Source: Siphonodentalium dalli
Lineage: Eukaryota; Mollusca; Scaphopoda; Gadilida; Siphonodentaliidae
DNA: 64,000 bases
Direction: 5' to 3'
Assembly (NCBI GenBank): GCA_032622095.1
Contig: CP136064.1
Location: forward strand, 7,869,512 to 7,933,511
Shown here: piece by piece, positions 47,301 through 62,540 of the stretch
How positions within the stretch are numbered: position 1 is the first letter of the stretch
Layout of the letters: each line of letters opens with the position of its first letter
Made by a program: the position numbers and the translations under genes
The notes under the pieces: model-generated
The model's input: the letters and a program-made list of their open reading frames with translations, nothing else
Told to the model about the DNA's origin: nothing
Databases searched by the model: none

Positions 47301-49840
47301 ATGACAGCAATCCGGTGGGTATAATGACAGAGAGAAGCGCCAATCTGTTGAGTGCATGATCATGTATAATGACAGCAATCCGGTGGGTATAACGACAGAG
47401 AGAAGCGCCAATCTGTTGAGTGCATGATCACGTATAATGACAGTAATCCGGTGGGTATAACGACAGAGAGAAGCGCCGATCTGTTGAGTGCATGATCACG
47501 TATAATGACAGTAATCCGGTGGGTATAACGACAGAGAGAAGCGCCAATCTGTTGAGTGCATGATCACGTATAATGACAGCAATCCGGTGGGTATAACGAC
47601 AGAGAGAAGCGCCAATCTGTTGAGTGCATGATCACGTATAATGACAGCAATCCGGTGGGTATAACGACAGAGAGAAGCGCCAATCTGTTGAGTGCATGAT
47701 CACGTATAATGACAGAGAGAAGCGCCAATCTGTTGAGTGCATGATCACGTATAATGACAGAGAGAAGCGCCAATCTGTTGAGTGTATAATGACAGCAATC
47801 CGGTGGGTATAACGACAGAGAGAAGCGCCAATCTGTTGAGTTCATGATCACGTATAAGGACAGCAATCCGATGGGTATAACGAAAGAGAGAAGCGCCAAT
47901 CTGTTGAGTGCATGATCACGTATAACGACAGAGTGAAGCGCCAATCTGTTGAGTGCATGATCGCGTATAATGACAGCAATCCGGTGGGTATAACGACAGA
48001 GAGAAGCGCCAATCTGATGAGTGTATGATCACGTATAACGACAGAGAGAAGCGCCAATCTGTTGAGAGCATGATCACGTATAATGACAGCAATCCGGTGG
48101 GTATAACGAAAGAGAGAAGCGCCAATCTGTTGAGTGCATGATCACGTATAATGACAGCAATCCGGTGGGTATAACGACAGAGAGAATCGCCAATCTGTTG
48201 AGTGCATGATCACGTATAACGACAGAGAGAAGCGCCAGTCTGTTGAGTGCATGATCACGTATAATGACAGCAATCCGATGGGTATAACGACAGAGAGAAG
48301 CGCCAATCTGTTGAGTGCATGATCGCGTATAACGACAGAGCGAAGCGCCAATCTGTTGAGTGTATAATGACATAAATCCGATGGGTATAACGAAAGAGAG
48401 AAGCGCCAGTCTGTTGAGTGCATGATCACGTATAATGACAGCAATCCGGTGGGTATAACGAAAGAGAGAAGCGCCAATCTGTTGAGTGTATAATGACAGC
48501 AATCCGGTGGGTATAACGACAGAGAGAAGCGCCAATCTGTTGAGTGCATGATCACGTATAACGACAGAGAGAAGCGCCAGTCTGTTGAGTGCATGATCAC
48601 GTATAATGACAGCAATCCGATGGGTATAACGACAGAGAGAAGCGCCAATCTGTTGAGTGCTTGATCACGTATAATGACAGTAATCCGGAGGGTATAATGC
48701 CAGAGAGAAGCGCCGATCTGTTGAGTGCTTGATCACGTATAATGACAGTAATTCGGAGGGTATAACGAAAGAGAGAAGCGCCGATCTGTTGAGTGCATGA
48801 TCACGTATAATGACAGTAATCCGGAGGGTATAACGAAAGAGAGAAGTGCCAGTCTGTTGAGTGCATGATCACGTATAATGACAGCAATCCGGTGGGTATA
48901 ACGAAAGATAGAAGCGCCAATCTGTTGAGAGTATAATGACAGCAATCCGGTGGGTATAACGACAGAGAGAAGCGCCAATCTGATGAGTGCATGATCATGT
49001 ATAATGACAGAGAGAAGCGCCAGTCTGTTGAGTGTATAATGACAGCAATCCGATGGATATAACGACAGAGAGAAGCGCCAATCTGTTGAGTGCATGATCA
49101 CGTATAACGACAGAGAGAAGCGCCAGTCTGTTGAGTGCATGATCACGTATAATGACAGCAATCCGATGGGTATAACGACAGAGAGAAGCGCCAATCTGTT
49201 GAGTGCATGATCACGTATAATGACAGCAATCCGGTGGGTATAACGACAGAGAGAAGCGCCAATCTGTTGAGTGCATGATCCCGTATAATGACAGAGCGAA
49301 GCGCCAATCTGTTGAATGTATAATGACAGCAATCCGATGCGTATAACGACAGGGAGAAGCGCCAGTCTGTTGAGTGCATGATCACGTATAATGACAGCAA
49401 TCCGGTGGGTATAACGACAGAGAGAAGCGCCAATCTGTTGAGTGTATAATGACAGCAATCCGGTGGGTATAACGACAGAGAGAAGCGCCAATCTGTTGAG
49501 TGCATGATCACATATAATGACAGTAATCCGATGGGTATAACGACAGAGAGAAGCGCCAATCTGTTGAGTGCATGATCCCGTATAATGACAGAGCGAAGCG
49601 CCAATCTGTTGAGTGTATAATGACAGCAATCCGATGCGTATAACGACAGAGAGAAGCGCCAATCTGTTGAGCGCATGATCCCGTATAATGACAGCAATCC
49701 GGTGGGTATAACGACAGAGAGAAGCGCCAGTCTGTTGAGTGCATGATCACGTATAATGACAGCAATCCGGTGGGTATAACGACAGAGAGAAGCGCCAATC
49801 TGTTGAGTGTATAATGACAGCAATCCGGTGGGTATAACGA

Positions 49841-49856
49841 AAGAGAGTGCATGGTC
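49841..49856 (+). repeat. 45-mer with 18-bp internal deletion, first of three copies
   Basis: The sequence reads AAGAGAGTGCATGG where the normal module has AGAGAG, then 18 bases, then TGCATGG. GAG is present at both deletion edges, a microhomology signature. The same joint recurs at about 51351 and 59065, and is absent from the equivalent position near 54.9 kb. Confidence 0.85.
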
Positions 49857-52800
49857 ACGTATAAGGACAGCAATCCGATGTGTATAACAACAGAGAGAAG
49901 CGCCAATCTGTTGAGTGCTTGATCACGTATAACGACAGAGAGAAGCGCCAATCTGTTGAGTGCATGATCACGTATAACGACAGAGAGAAGCGCCAATCTG
50001 TTGAGTGCATGGTCACGTATAAGGACAGCAATCCGATGGGTATAATGACAGAGTGAAGCGCCAATCTGTTGAGTGCTTGATCACGTATAATGACAGCAAT
50101 CCGGAGGGTATAACAACAGAGAGAAGCGCCAATCTGTTGAGTGCTTGATCACGTATCATGACAGCAATCCGGTGGGTATAACGACAGAGAGAAGCGCCAA
50201 TCTGTTGAGTTCATGATCACGTTTAATGGCAGCAATCCGATGGGTATAACGAAAGAGAGAAGCGCCAGTCTGTTGAGTGCATGATCACGTATAACGGCAG
50301 AGAGAAGCGCCAATCTGTTGAGTGCATGATCACGTATAATGACAGCAATCCGGTGGGTATAACGACAGAGAGAAGCGCCAATCTGTTGAGTGCATGATCA
50401 CGTATAACGACAGAGAGAAGCGCCAATCTGTTGAGTGCATGATCATGTATAATGACAGCAATCCGGTGGGTATAACGACAGAGAGAAGCGCCAATCTGTT
50501 GAGTGCATGATCACGTATAATGACAGTAATCCGGTGGGTATAACGACAGAGAGAAGCGCCAGTCTGTTGAGTGCATGATCACGTATAATGACAGCAATCC
50601 GATGGGTATAACGACAGAGAGAAGCGCCAATCTGTTGAGTGCATGATCACGTATAATGACAGCAATCCGGTGGGTATAACGACAGAGAGAAGCGCCAATC
50701 TGTTGAGTGCTTGATCACATATAATGACAGTAATCCGATGGGTATAACGACAGAGAGAAGCGCCAATCTGTTGAGTGCATGATCCCGTATAATGACAGAG
50801 CGAAGCGCCAATCTGTTGAATGTATAATGACAGCAATCCGATGCGTATAACGACAGGGAGAAGCGCCAGTCTGTTGAGTGCATGATCACGTATAATGACA
50901 GCAATCCGGTGGGTATAACGACAGAGAGAAGCGCCAATCTGTTGAGTGTATAATGACAGCAATCCGGTGGGTATAACGACAGAGAGAAGCGCCAATATGT
51001 TGAGTGCATGATCACATATAATGACAGTAATCCGATGGGTATAACGACAGAGAGAAGCGCCAATCTGTTGAGTGCATGATCCCGTATAATGACAGAGCGA
51101 AGCGCCAATCTGTTGAGTGTATAATGACAGCAATCCGATGCGTATAACGACAGAGAGAAGCGCCAATCTGTTGAGCGCATGATCCCGTATAATGACAGCA
51201 ATCCGGTGGGTATAACGACAGAGAGAAGCGCCAGTCTGTTGAGTGCATGATCACGTATAATGACAGCAATCCGGTGGGTATAACGACAGAGAGAAGCGCC
51301 AATCTGTTGAGTGTATAATGACAGCAATCCGGTGGGTATAACGAAAGAGAGTGCATGGTCACGTATAAGGACAGCAATCCGATGTGTATACCAACAGAGA
51401 GAAGCGCCAATCTGTTGAGTGCTTGATCACGTATAACGACAGAGAGAAGCGCCAATCTGTTGAGTGCATGATCACGTATAACGACAGAGAGAAGCGCCAA
51501 TCTGTTGAGTGCATGGTCACGTATAAGGACAGCAATCCGATGGGTATAATGACAGGGTGAAGCGCCAATCTGTTGAGTGCTTGATCACGTATAATGACAG
51601 CAATCCGGAGGGTATAACAACAGAGAGAAGCGCCAATCTGTTGAGTGCTTGATCACGTATCATGACAGCAATCCGGTGGGTATAACGCCAGAGAGAAGCG
51701 CCAATCTGTTGAGTTCATGATCACGTTTAATGGCAGCAATCCGATGGGTATAACGAAAGAGAGAAGCGCCAATCTGTTGAGTGCTTGATCACGTATAATG
51801 ACAGCAATCCGGTGGGTATAACGACAGAGAGAAGCGCCGATCTGTTGAGTGCTTGATCACGTATAATGACAGCAATCCGGTGGGTATAACGACAGAGAGA
51901 AGCGCCAATCTGTTGAGTGCTTGATCACGTATAATGACAGAGCGAAGCGCCAATCTGTTGAGTGCATGGTCACGTATAAGGACAGCAATCCGATGGGTAT
52001 AACGACAGAGTGAAGCGCCAATCTGTTGAGTTCATGATCACGTTTAATGGCAGCAATCCGGTGGGTATAACGACAGAGAGCAGCGCCAATTTGTTGAGTG
52101 CATGATCACGTTTAATGGCAGAAATCCGGTGGGTATAACGCCAGAGAGAAGCGCCAATCTGTTGAGTTCATGATCACGTTTAATGGCAGCAATCCGATGG
52201 GTATAACGAAAGAGAGAAGCGCCAGTCTGTTGAGTGCATGATCACGTATAACGGCAGAGAGAAGCGCCAATCTGTTGAGTGCATGATCACGTATAATGAC
52301 AGCAATCCGGTGGGTATAACGACAGAGAGAAGCGCCAATCTGTTGAGTGCATGATCACGTATAACGACAGAGAGAAGCGCCAATCTGTTGAGTGCATGAT
52401 CATGTATAATGACAGCAATCCGGTGGGTATAACGACAGAGAGAAGCGCCAATCTGTTGAGTGCATGATCACGTATAATGACAGTAATCCGGTGGGTATAA
52501 CGACAGAGAGAAGCGCCGATCTGTTGAGTGCATGATCACGTATAATGACAGTAATCCGGTGGGTATAACGACAGAGAGAAGCGCCAATCTGTTGAGTGCA
52601 TGATCACGTATAATGACAGCAATCCGGTGGGTATAACGACAGAGAGAAGCGCCAATCTGTTGAGTGCATGATCACGTATAATGACAGAGAGAAGCGCCAA
52701 TCTGTTGAGTGCATGACCACGTATAATGACAGAGAGAAGCGCCAATCTGTTGAGTGTATAATGACAGCAATCCGGTGGGTATAACGACAGAGAGAAGCGC

Positions 52801-55800
52801 CAATCTGTTGAGTTCATGATCACGTATAAGGACAGCAATCCGATGGGTATAACGAAAGAGAGAAGCGCCAATCTGTTGAGTGCATGATCACGTATAACGA
52901 CAGAGTGAAGCGCCAATCTGTTGAGTGCATGATCGCGTATAATGACAGCAATCCGGTGGGTATAACGACAGAGAGAAGCGCCAATCTGATGAGTGTATGA
53001 TCACGTATAACGACAGAGAGAAGCGCCAATCTGTTGAGTGCATGATCACGTATAATGACAGCAATCCGGTGGGTATAACGAAAGAGAGAAGCGCCAATCT
53101 GTTGAGTGCATGGTCACGTATAATGACAGCAATCCGGTGGGTATAACGACAGAGAGAAGCGCCAATCTGTTGAGTGCATGATCACGTATAACGACAGAGA
53201 GAAGCGCCAGTCTGTTGAGTGCATGATCACGTATAATGACAGCAATCCGATGGGTATAACGACAGAGAGAAGCGCCAATCTGTTGAGTGCATGATCGCGT
53301 ATAACGACAGAGCGAAGCGCCAATCTGTTGAGTGTATAATTACATAAATCCGATGGGTATAACGAAAGAGAGAAGCGCCAGTCTGTTGGGTGCATGATCA
53401 CGTATAATGACAGCAATTCGGTGGGTATAACGACAGAGAGAAGCGCCAATCTGTTGAGTGCATGATCACGTATAACGACGGAGAGAAGCGCCGATCTGTT
53501 GAGTGCTTGATCACGTATAATGACAGCAATCCGGTGGGTATAACGACAGAGAGAAGCGCCAATCTGTTGAGTGCTTGATCACGTATAATGACAGAGCGAA
53601 GCGCCAATCTGTTGAGTGCATGGTCACGTATAAGGACAGCAATCCGATGGGTATAACGACAGAGTGAAGCGCCAATCTGTTGAGTTCATGATCACGTTTA
53701 ATGGCAGCAATCCGGTGGGTATAACGACAGAGAGCAGCGCCAATTTGTTGAGTGCATGATCACGTTTAATGGCAGAAATCCGGTGGGTATAACGACAGAG
53801 AGAAGCGCCAATCTGTTGAGTTCATGATCACGTTTAATGGCAGCAATCCGATGGGTATAACGAAAGAGAGAAGCGCCAGTCTGTTGAGTGCATGATCACG
53901 TATAACGGCAGAGAGAAGCGCCAATCTGTTGAGTGCATGATCACGTATAATGACAGCAATCCGGTGGGTATAACGACAGAGAGAAGCGCCAATCTGTTGA
54001 GTGCATGATCACGTATAACGACAGAGAGAAGCGCCAATCTGTTGAGTGCATGATCATGTATAATGACAGCAATCCGGTGGGTATAACGACAGAGAGAAGC
54101 GCCAATCTGTTGAGTGCATGATCACGTATAATGACAGTAATCCGGAGGGTATAACGACAGAGAGAAGCGCCAGTCTGTTGAGTGCATGATCACGTATAAT
54201 GACAGCAATCCGATGGGTATAACGACAGAGAGAAGCGCCAATCTGTTGAGTGCATGATCACGTATAATGACAGCAATCCGGTGGGTATAACGACAGAGAG
54301 AAGCGCAAATCTGTTGAGTGCTTGATCACATATAATGACAGTAATCCGATGGGTATAACGACAGAGAGAAGCGCCAATCTGTTGAGTGCATGATCCCGTA
54401 TAATGACAGAGCGAAGCGCGAATCTGTTGAATGTATAATGACAGCAATCCGATGCGTATAACGACAGGGAGAAGCGCCAGTCTGTTGAGTGCATGATCAC
54501 GTATAATGACAGCAATCCGGTGGGTATAACGACAGAGAGAAGCGCCAATCTGTTGAGTGTATAATGACAGCAATCCGGTGGGTATAACGACAGAGAGAAG
54601 CGCCAATATGTTGAGTGCATGATCACATATAATGACAGTAATCCGATGGGTATAACGACAGAGAGAAGCGCCAATCTGTTGAGTGCATGATCCCGTATAA
54701 TGACAGAGCGAAGCGCCAATCTGTTGAGTGTATAATGACAGCAATCCGATGCGTATAACGACAGAGAGAAGCGCCAATCTGTTGAGCGCATGATCCCGTA
54801 TAATGACAGCAATCCGGTGGGTATAACGACAGAGAGAAGCGCCAGTCTGTTGAGTGCATGATCACGTATAATGACAGCAATCCGGTGGGTATAACGACAG
54901 AGAGAAGCGCCAATCTGTTGAGTGCATGATCGCGTATAACGACAGAGCGAAGCGCCAATCTGTTGAGTGCATGGTCACGTATAAGGACAGCAATCCGATG
55001 TGTATAACAACAGAGAGAAGCGCCAATCTGTTGAGTGCTTGATCACGTATAACGACAGAGAGAAGCGCCAATCTGTTGAGTGCATGATCACGTATAACGA
55101 CAGAGAGAAGCGCCAATCTGTTGAGTGCATGGTCACGTATAAGGACAGCAATCCGATGGGTATAATGACAGAGTGAAGCGCCAATCTGTTGAGTGCTTGA
55201 TCACGTATAATGACAGCAATCCGGAGGGTATAACAACAGAGAGAAGCGCCAATCTGTTGAGTGCTTGATCACGTATAATGACAGCAATCCGGTGGGTATA
55301 ACGACAGAGAGAAGCGCCGATCTGTTGAGTGCTTGATCACGTATAATGACAGCAATCCGGTGGGTATAACGACAGAGAGAAGCGCCAATCTGTTGAGTGC
55401 TTGATCACGTATAATGACAGAGCGAAGCGCCAATCTGTTGAGTGCATGGTCACGTATAAGGACAGCAATCCGATGGGTATAACGACAGAGTGAAGCGCCA
55501 ATCTGTTGAGTTCATGATCACGTTTAATGGCAGCAATCCGGTGGGTATAACGACAGAGAGCAGCGCCAATTTGTTGAGTGCATGATCACGTTTAATGGCA
55601 GAAATCCGGTGGGTATAACGCCAGAGAGAAGCGCCAATCTGTTGAGTTCATGATCACGTTTAATGGCAGCAATCCGATGGGTATAACGAAAGAGAGAAGC
55701 GCCAGTCTGTTGAGTGCATGATCACGTATAACGGCAGAGAGAAGCGCCAATCTGTTGAGTGCATGATCACGTATAATGACAGCAATCCGGTGGGTATAAC

Positions 55801-56299
55801 GACAGAGAGAAGCGCCAATCTGTTGAGTGCATGATCACGTATAACGACAGAGAGAAGCGCCAATCTGTTGAGTGCATGATCATGTATAATGACAGCAATC
55901 CGGTGGGTATAACGACAGAGAGAAGCGCCAATCTGTTGAGTGCATGATCACGTATAATGACAGTAATCCGGTGGGTATAACGACAGAGAGAAGCGCCGAT
56001 CTGTTGAGTGCATGATCACGTATAATGACAGTAATCCGGTGGGTATAACGACAGAGAGAAGCGCCAATCTGTTGAGTGCATGATCACGTATAATGACAGC
56101 AATCCGGTGGGTATAACGACAGAGAGAAGCGCCAATCTGTTGAGTGCATGATCACGTATAATGACAGAGAGAAGCGCCAATCTGTTGAGTGCATGACCAC
56201 GTATAATGACAGAGAGAAGCGCCAATCTGTTGAGTGTATAATGACAGCAATCCGGTGGGTATAACGACAGAGAGAAGCGCCAATCTGTTGAGTTCATGA

Positions 56300-57200
56300 T
56301 CACGTATAAGGACAGCAATCCGATGGGTATAACGAAAGAGAGAAGCGCCAATCTGTTGAGTGCATGATCACGTATAACGACAGAGTGAAGCGCCAATCTG
56401 TTGAGTGCATGATCGCGTATAATGACAGCAATCCGGTGGGTATAACGACAGAGAGAAGCGCCAATCTGATGAGTGTATGATCACGTATAACGACAGAGAG
56501 AAGCGCCAATCTGTTGAGTGCATGATCACGTATAATGACAGCAATCCGGTGGGTATAACGAAAGAGAGAAGCGCCAATCTGTTGAGTGCATGATCACGTA
56601 TAATGACAGCAATCCGGTGGGTATAACGACAGAGAGAAGCGCCAATCTGTTGAGTGCATGATCACGTATAACGACAGAGCGAAGCGCCAGTCTGTTGAGT
56701 GCATGATCACGTATAATGACAGCAATCCGGTGGGTATAACGACAGAGAGAAGCGCCAATCTGTTGAGTGCATGATCACGTATAATGACAGAGAGAAGCGC
56801 CAATCTGTTGAGTGCATGACCACGTATAATGACAGAGAGAAGCGCCAATCTGTTGAGTGTATAATGACAGCAATCCGGTGGGTATAACGACAGAGAGAAG
56901 CGCCAATCTGTTGAGTTCATGATCACGTATAAGGACAGCAATCCGATGGGTATAACGAAAGAGAGAAGCGCCAATCTGTTGAGTGCATGATCACGTATAA
57001 CGACAGAGTGAAGCGCCAATCTGTTGAGTGCATGATCGCGTATAATGACAGCAATCCGGTGGGTATAACGACAGAGAGAAGCGCCAATCTGATGAGTGTA
57101 TGATCACGTATAACGACAGAGAGAAGCGCCAATCTGTTGAGTGCATGATCACGTATAATGACAGCAATCCGGTGGGTATAACGAAAGAGAGAAGCGCCAA
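56300..57200 (+). repeat. 623-bp local tandem duplication in the gamma domain
   Basis: The unit series with GAGTTCATGATCACG, CTGATGAGTGTATGATC and CATGACCACG, centred on about 56.2-56.58 kb, recurs immediately downstream with a 623-bp offset (for example CTGATGAGTGTATG at about 56465 and 57088). The joint near 56.68 kb carries GAGCGAAGCGCCAGTC, which differs from the flanking copies. This is one of the shortest and most recent-looking HOR duplications in the array. Confidence 0.8.
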
Positions 57201-60200
57201 TCTGTTGAGTGCATGATCACGTATAATGACAGCAATCCGGTGGGTATAACGACAAAGAGAAGCGCCAATCTGTTGAGTGCATGATCACGTATAACGACAG
57301 AGAGAAGCGCCAGTCTGTTGAGTGCATGATCACGTATAATGACAGCAATCCGATGGGTATAACGACAGAGAGAAGCGCCAATCTGTTGAGTGCATGATCG
57401 CGTATAACGACAGAGCGAAGCGCCAATCTGTTGAGTGTATAATTACATAAATCCGATGGGTATAACGAAAGAGAGAAGCGCCAGTCTGTTGGGTGCATGA
57501 TCACGTATAATGACAGCAATCCGGTGGGTATAACGACAGAGAGAAGCGCCAATCTGTTGAGTGCATGATCACGTATAACGACAGAGAGAAGCGCCGATCT
57601 GTTGAGTGCTTGATCACGTATAATGACAGCAATCCGGTGGGTATAACGACAGAGAGAAGCGCCAATCTGTTGAGTGCTTGATCACGTATAATTGCAGAGC
57701 GAAGCGCCAATCTGTTGAGTGCATGGTCACGTATAAGGACAGCAATCCGATGGGTATAACGACAGAGTGAAGCGCCAATCTGTTGAGTTCATGATCACGT
57801 TTAATGGCAGCAATCCGGTGGGTATAACGACAGAGAGCAGCGCCAATTTGTTGAGTGCATGATCACGTTTAATGGCAGAAATCCGGTGGGTATAACGACA
57901 GAGAGAAGCGCCAATCTGTTGAGTTCATGATCACGTTTAATGGCAGCAATCCGATGGGTATAACGAAAGAGAGAAGCGCCAGTCTGTTGAGTGCATGATC
58001 ACGTATAACGGCAGAGAGAAGCGCCAATCTGTTGAGTGCATGATCACGTATAATGACAGCAATCCGGTGGGTATAACGACAGAGAGAAGCGCCAATCTGT
58101 TGAGTGCATGATCACGTATAACGACAGAGAGAAGCGCCAATCTGTTGAGTGCATGATCATGTATAATGACAGCAATCCGGTGGGTATAACGACAGAGAGA
58201 AGCGCCAATCTGTTGAGTGCATGATCACGTATAATGACAGTAATCCGGTGGGTATAACGACAGAGAGAAGCGCCAGTCTGTTGAGTGCATGATCACGTAT
58301 AATGACAGCAATCCGATGGGTATAACGACAGAGAGAAGCGCCAATCTGTTGAGTGCATGATCACGTATAATGACAGCAATCCGGTGGGTATAACGACAGA
58401 GAGAAGCGCCAATCTGTTGAGTGCTTGATCACATATAATGACAGTAATCCGATGGGTATAACGACAGAGAGAAGCGCCAATCTGTTGAGTGCATGATCCC
58501 GTATAATGACAGAGCGAAGCGCCAATCTGTTGAATGTATAATGACAGCAATCCGATGCGTATAACGACAGGGAGAAGCGCCAGTCTGTTGAGTGCATGAT
58601 CACGTATAATTACAGCAATCCGGTGGGTATAACGACAGAGAGAAGCGCCAATCTGTTGAGTGTATAATGACAGCAATCCGGTGGGTATAACGACAGAGAG
58701 AAGCGCCAATATGTTGAGTGCATGATCACATATAATGACAGTAATCCGATGGGTATAACGACAGAGAGAAGCGCCAATCTGTTGAGTGCATGATCCCGTA
58801 TAATGACAGAGCGAAGCGCCAATCTGTTGAGTGTATAATGACAGCAATCCGATGCGTATAACGACAGAGAGAAGCGCCAATCTGTTGAGCGCATGATCCC
58901 GTATAATGACAGCAATCCGGTGGGTATAACGACAGAGAGAAGCGCCAGTCTGTTGAGTGCATGATCACGTATAATGACAGCAATCCGGTGGGTATAACGA
59001 CAGAGAGAAGCGCCAATCTGTTGAGTGTATAATGACAGCAATCCGGTGGGTATAACGAAAGAGAGTGCATGGTCACGTATAAGGACAGCAATCCGATGTG
59101 TATAACAACAGAGAGAAGCGCCAATCTGTTGAGTGCTTGATCACGTATAACGACAGAGAGAAGCGCCAATCTGTTGAGTGCATGATCACGTATAACGACA
59201 GAGAGAAGCGCCAATCTGTTGAGTGCATGGTCACGTATAAGGACAGCAATCCGATGGGTATAATGACAGAGTGAAGCGCCAATCTGTTAAGTGCTTGATC
59301 ACGTATAATGACAGCAATCCGGAGGGTATAACAACAGAGAGAAGCGCCAATCTGTTGAGTGCTTGATCACGTATAATGACAGCAATCCGGTGGGTATAAC
59401 GACAGAGAGAAGCGCCGATCTGTTGAGTGCTTGATCACGTATAATGACAGCAATCCGGTGGGTATAACGACAGAGAGAAGCGCCAATCTGTTGAGTGCTT
59501 GATCACGTATAATGACAGAGCGAAGCGCCAATCTGTTGAGTGCATGGTCACGTATAAGGACAGCAATCCGATGGGTATAACGACAGAGTGAAGCGCCAAT
59601 CTGATGAGTTCATGATCACGTTTAATGGCAGCAATCCGGTGGGTATAACGACAGAGAGCAGCGCCAATTTGTTGAGTGCATGATCACGTTTAATGGCAGA
59701 AATCCGGTGGGTATAACGCCAGAGAGAAGCGCCAATCTGTTGAGTTCATGATCACGTTTAATGGCAGCAATCCGATGGGTATAACGAAAGAGAGAAGCGC
59801 CAGTCTGTTGAGTGCATGATCACGTATAACGGCAGAGAGAAGCGCCAATCTGTTGAGTGCATGATCACGTATAATGACAGCAATCCGGTGGGTATAACGA
59901 CAGAGAGAAGCGCCAATCTGTTGAGTGCATGATCACGTATAACGACAGAGAGAAGCGCCAATCTGTTGAGTGCATGATCATGTATAATGACAGCAATCCG
60001 GTGGGTATAACGACAGAGAGAAGCGCCAATCTGTTGAGTGCATGATCACGTATAATGACAGTAATCCGGTGGGTATAACGACAGAGAGAAGCGCCGATCT
60101 GTTGAGTGCATGATCACGTATACTGACAGTAATCCGGTGGGTATAACGACAGAGAGAAGCGCCAATCTGTTGAGTGCATGATCACGTATAATGACAGCAA

Positions 60201-62540
60201 TCCGGTGGGTATAACGACAGAGAGAAGCGCCAATCTGTTGAGTGCATGATCACGTATAATGACAGAGAGATGCGCCAATCTGTTGAGTGCATGACCACGT
60301 ATAATGACAGAGAGAAGCGCCAATCTGTTGAGTGTATAATGACAGCAATCCGGTGGGTATAACGACAGAGAGAAGCGCCAATCTGTTGAGTTCATGATCA
60401 CGTATAAGGACAGCAATCCGATGGGTATAACGAAAGAGAGAAGCGCCAATCTGTTGAGTGCATGATCACGTATAACGACAGAGTGAAGCGCCAATCTGTT
60501 GAGTGCATGATCGCGTATAATGACAGCAATCCGGTGGGTATAACGACAGAGAGAAGCGCCAATCTGATGAGTGTATGATCACGTATAACGACAGAGAGAA
60601 GCGCCAATCTGTTGAGTGTATAATGACAGCAATCCGATGGGTATAACGACAGAGAGAAGCGCCAATCTGTTGAGTGCATGATCACGTATAATGACAGCAA
60701 TCCGGTGGGTATAACGAAAGAGAGAAGCGCCAATCTGTTGAGTGCATGATCACGTATAATGACAGCAATCCGGTGGGTATAACGACAGAGAGAAGCGCCA
60801 ATCTGTTGAGTGCATGATCACGTATAACGACAGAGAGAAGCGCCAGTCTGTTGAGTGCATGATCACGTATAATGACAGCAATCCGATGGGTATAACGACA
60901 GAGAGAAGCGCCAATCTGTTGAGTGCATGATCGCGTATAACGACAGAGCGAAGCGCCAATCTGTTGAGTGTATAATTACATAAATCCGATGGGTATAACG
61001 AAAGAGAGAAGCGCCAGTCTGTTGGGTGCATGATCACGTATAATGACAGCAATCCGGTGGGTATAACGAAAGAGAGAAGCGCCAATCTGTTGAGTGTATA
61101 ATGACAGCAATCCGGTGGGTATAACGACAGAGAGAAGCGCCAATCTGTTGAGTGCATGATCACGTATAACGACAGAGAGAAGCGCCAGTCTGTTGAGTGC
61201 ATGATCACGTATAATGACAGCAATCCGGTGGGTATAACGAAAGAGAGAAGCGCCAATCTGTTGAGTGTATAATGACAGCAATCCGGTGGGTATAACGACA
61301 GAGAGAAGCGCCAATCTGTTGAGTGCATGATCACGTATAACGACAGAGAGAAGCGCCAGTCTGTTGAGTGCATGATCACGTATAATGACAGCAATCCGAT
61401 GGGTATAACGACAGAGAGAAGCGCCAATCTGTTGAGTGCTTGATCACGTATAATGACAGTAATCCGGAGGGTATAATGCCAGAGAGAAGCGCCGATCTGT
61501 TGAGTGCTTGATCACGTATAATGACAGTAATCCGGAGGGTATAACGAAAGAGAGAAGCGCCAGTCTGTTGAGTGCATGATCACGTATAATGACAGCAATC
61601 CGGTGGGTATAACGAAAGAGAGAAGCGCCAGTCTGTTGAGTGCATGATCACGTATAATGACAGCAATCCGGTGGGTATAACGAAAGAGAGAAGCGCCAAT
61701 CTGTTGAGAGTATAATGACAGCAATCCGGTGGGTATAACGACAGAGAGAAGCGCCAATCTGATGAGTGCATGATCATGTATAATGACAGAGAGAAGCGCC
61801 AGTCTGTTGAGTGTATAATGACAGCAATCCGATGGGTATAACGACAGAGAGAAGCGCCAATCTGTTGAGTGCATGATCACGTATAACGACAGAGAGAAGC
61901 GCCAGTCTGTTGAGTGCATGATCACGTATAATGACAGCAATCCGATGGGTATAACGACAGAGAGAAGCGCCAATCTGTTGAGTGCATGATCACGTATAAT
62001 GACAGCAATCCGGTGGGTATAACGACAGAGAGAAGCGCCAATCTGTTGAGTGCTTGATCACATATAATGACAGTAATCCGATGGGTATAACGACAGAGAG
62101 AAGCGCCAATCTGTTGAGTGCATGATCCCGTATAATGACAGAGCGAAGCGCGAATCTGTTGAATGTATAATGACAGCAATCCGATGCGTATAACGACAGG
62201 GAGAAGCGCCAGTCTGTTGAGTGCATGATCACGTATAATGACAGCAATCCGGTGCGTATAACGACAGAGAGAAGCGCCAATCTGTTGAGTGTATAATGAC
62301 AGCAATCCGGTGGGTATAACGACAGAGAGAAGCGCCAATCTGTTGAGTGCATGATCACATATAATGACAGTAATCCGATGGGTATAACGACAGAGAGAAG
62401 CGCCAATCTGTTGAGTGCATGATCCCGTATAATGACAGAGCGAAGCGCCAATCTGTTGAGTGTATAATGACAGCAATCCGATGCGTATAACGACAGAGAG
62501 AAGCGCCAATCTGTTGAGCGCATGATCCCGTATAATGACA

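Larger units (their letters stand above)
44301..62540 (+). repeat. Gamma block 2 (main gamma domain)
   Basis: The gamma marker CAGAGAGCAGCGCCAATTTG occurs at 45014, 47079, 52074, 53728, 55554, 57831 and 59652. CCGATGCGTATAACG pairs recur near 49.3-49.6, 50.8-51.1, 54.4-54.7, 58.5-58.8 and 62.2-62.5 kb, and these define steps of 1504, 3611, 4103 and 3629 bp. A 2133-bp duplication (about 43.83-45.96 and 45.96-48.1 kb) carries AATCTGGCGAGTGC at 44418 and 46551 and one beta 35-bp marker at 46045. The block mixes HORs of different length. Confidence 0.85.
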
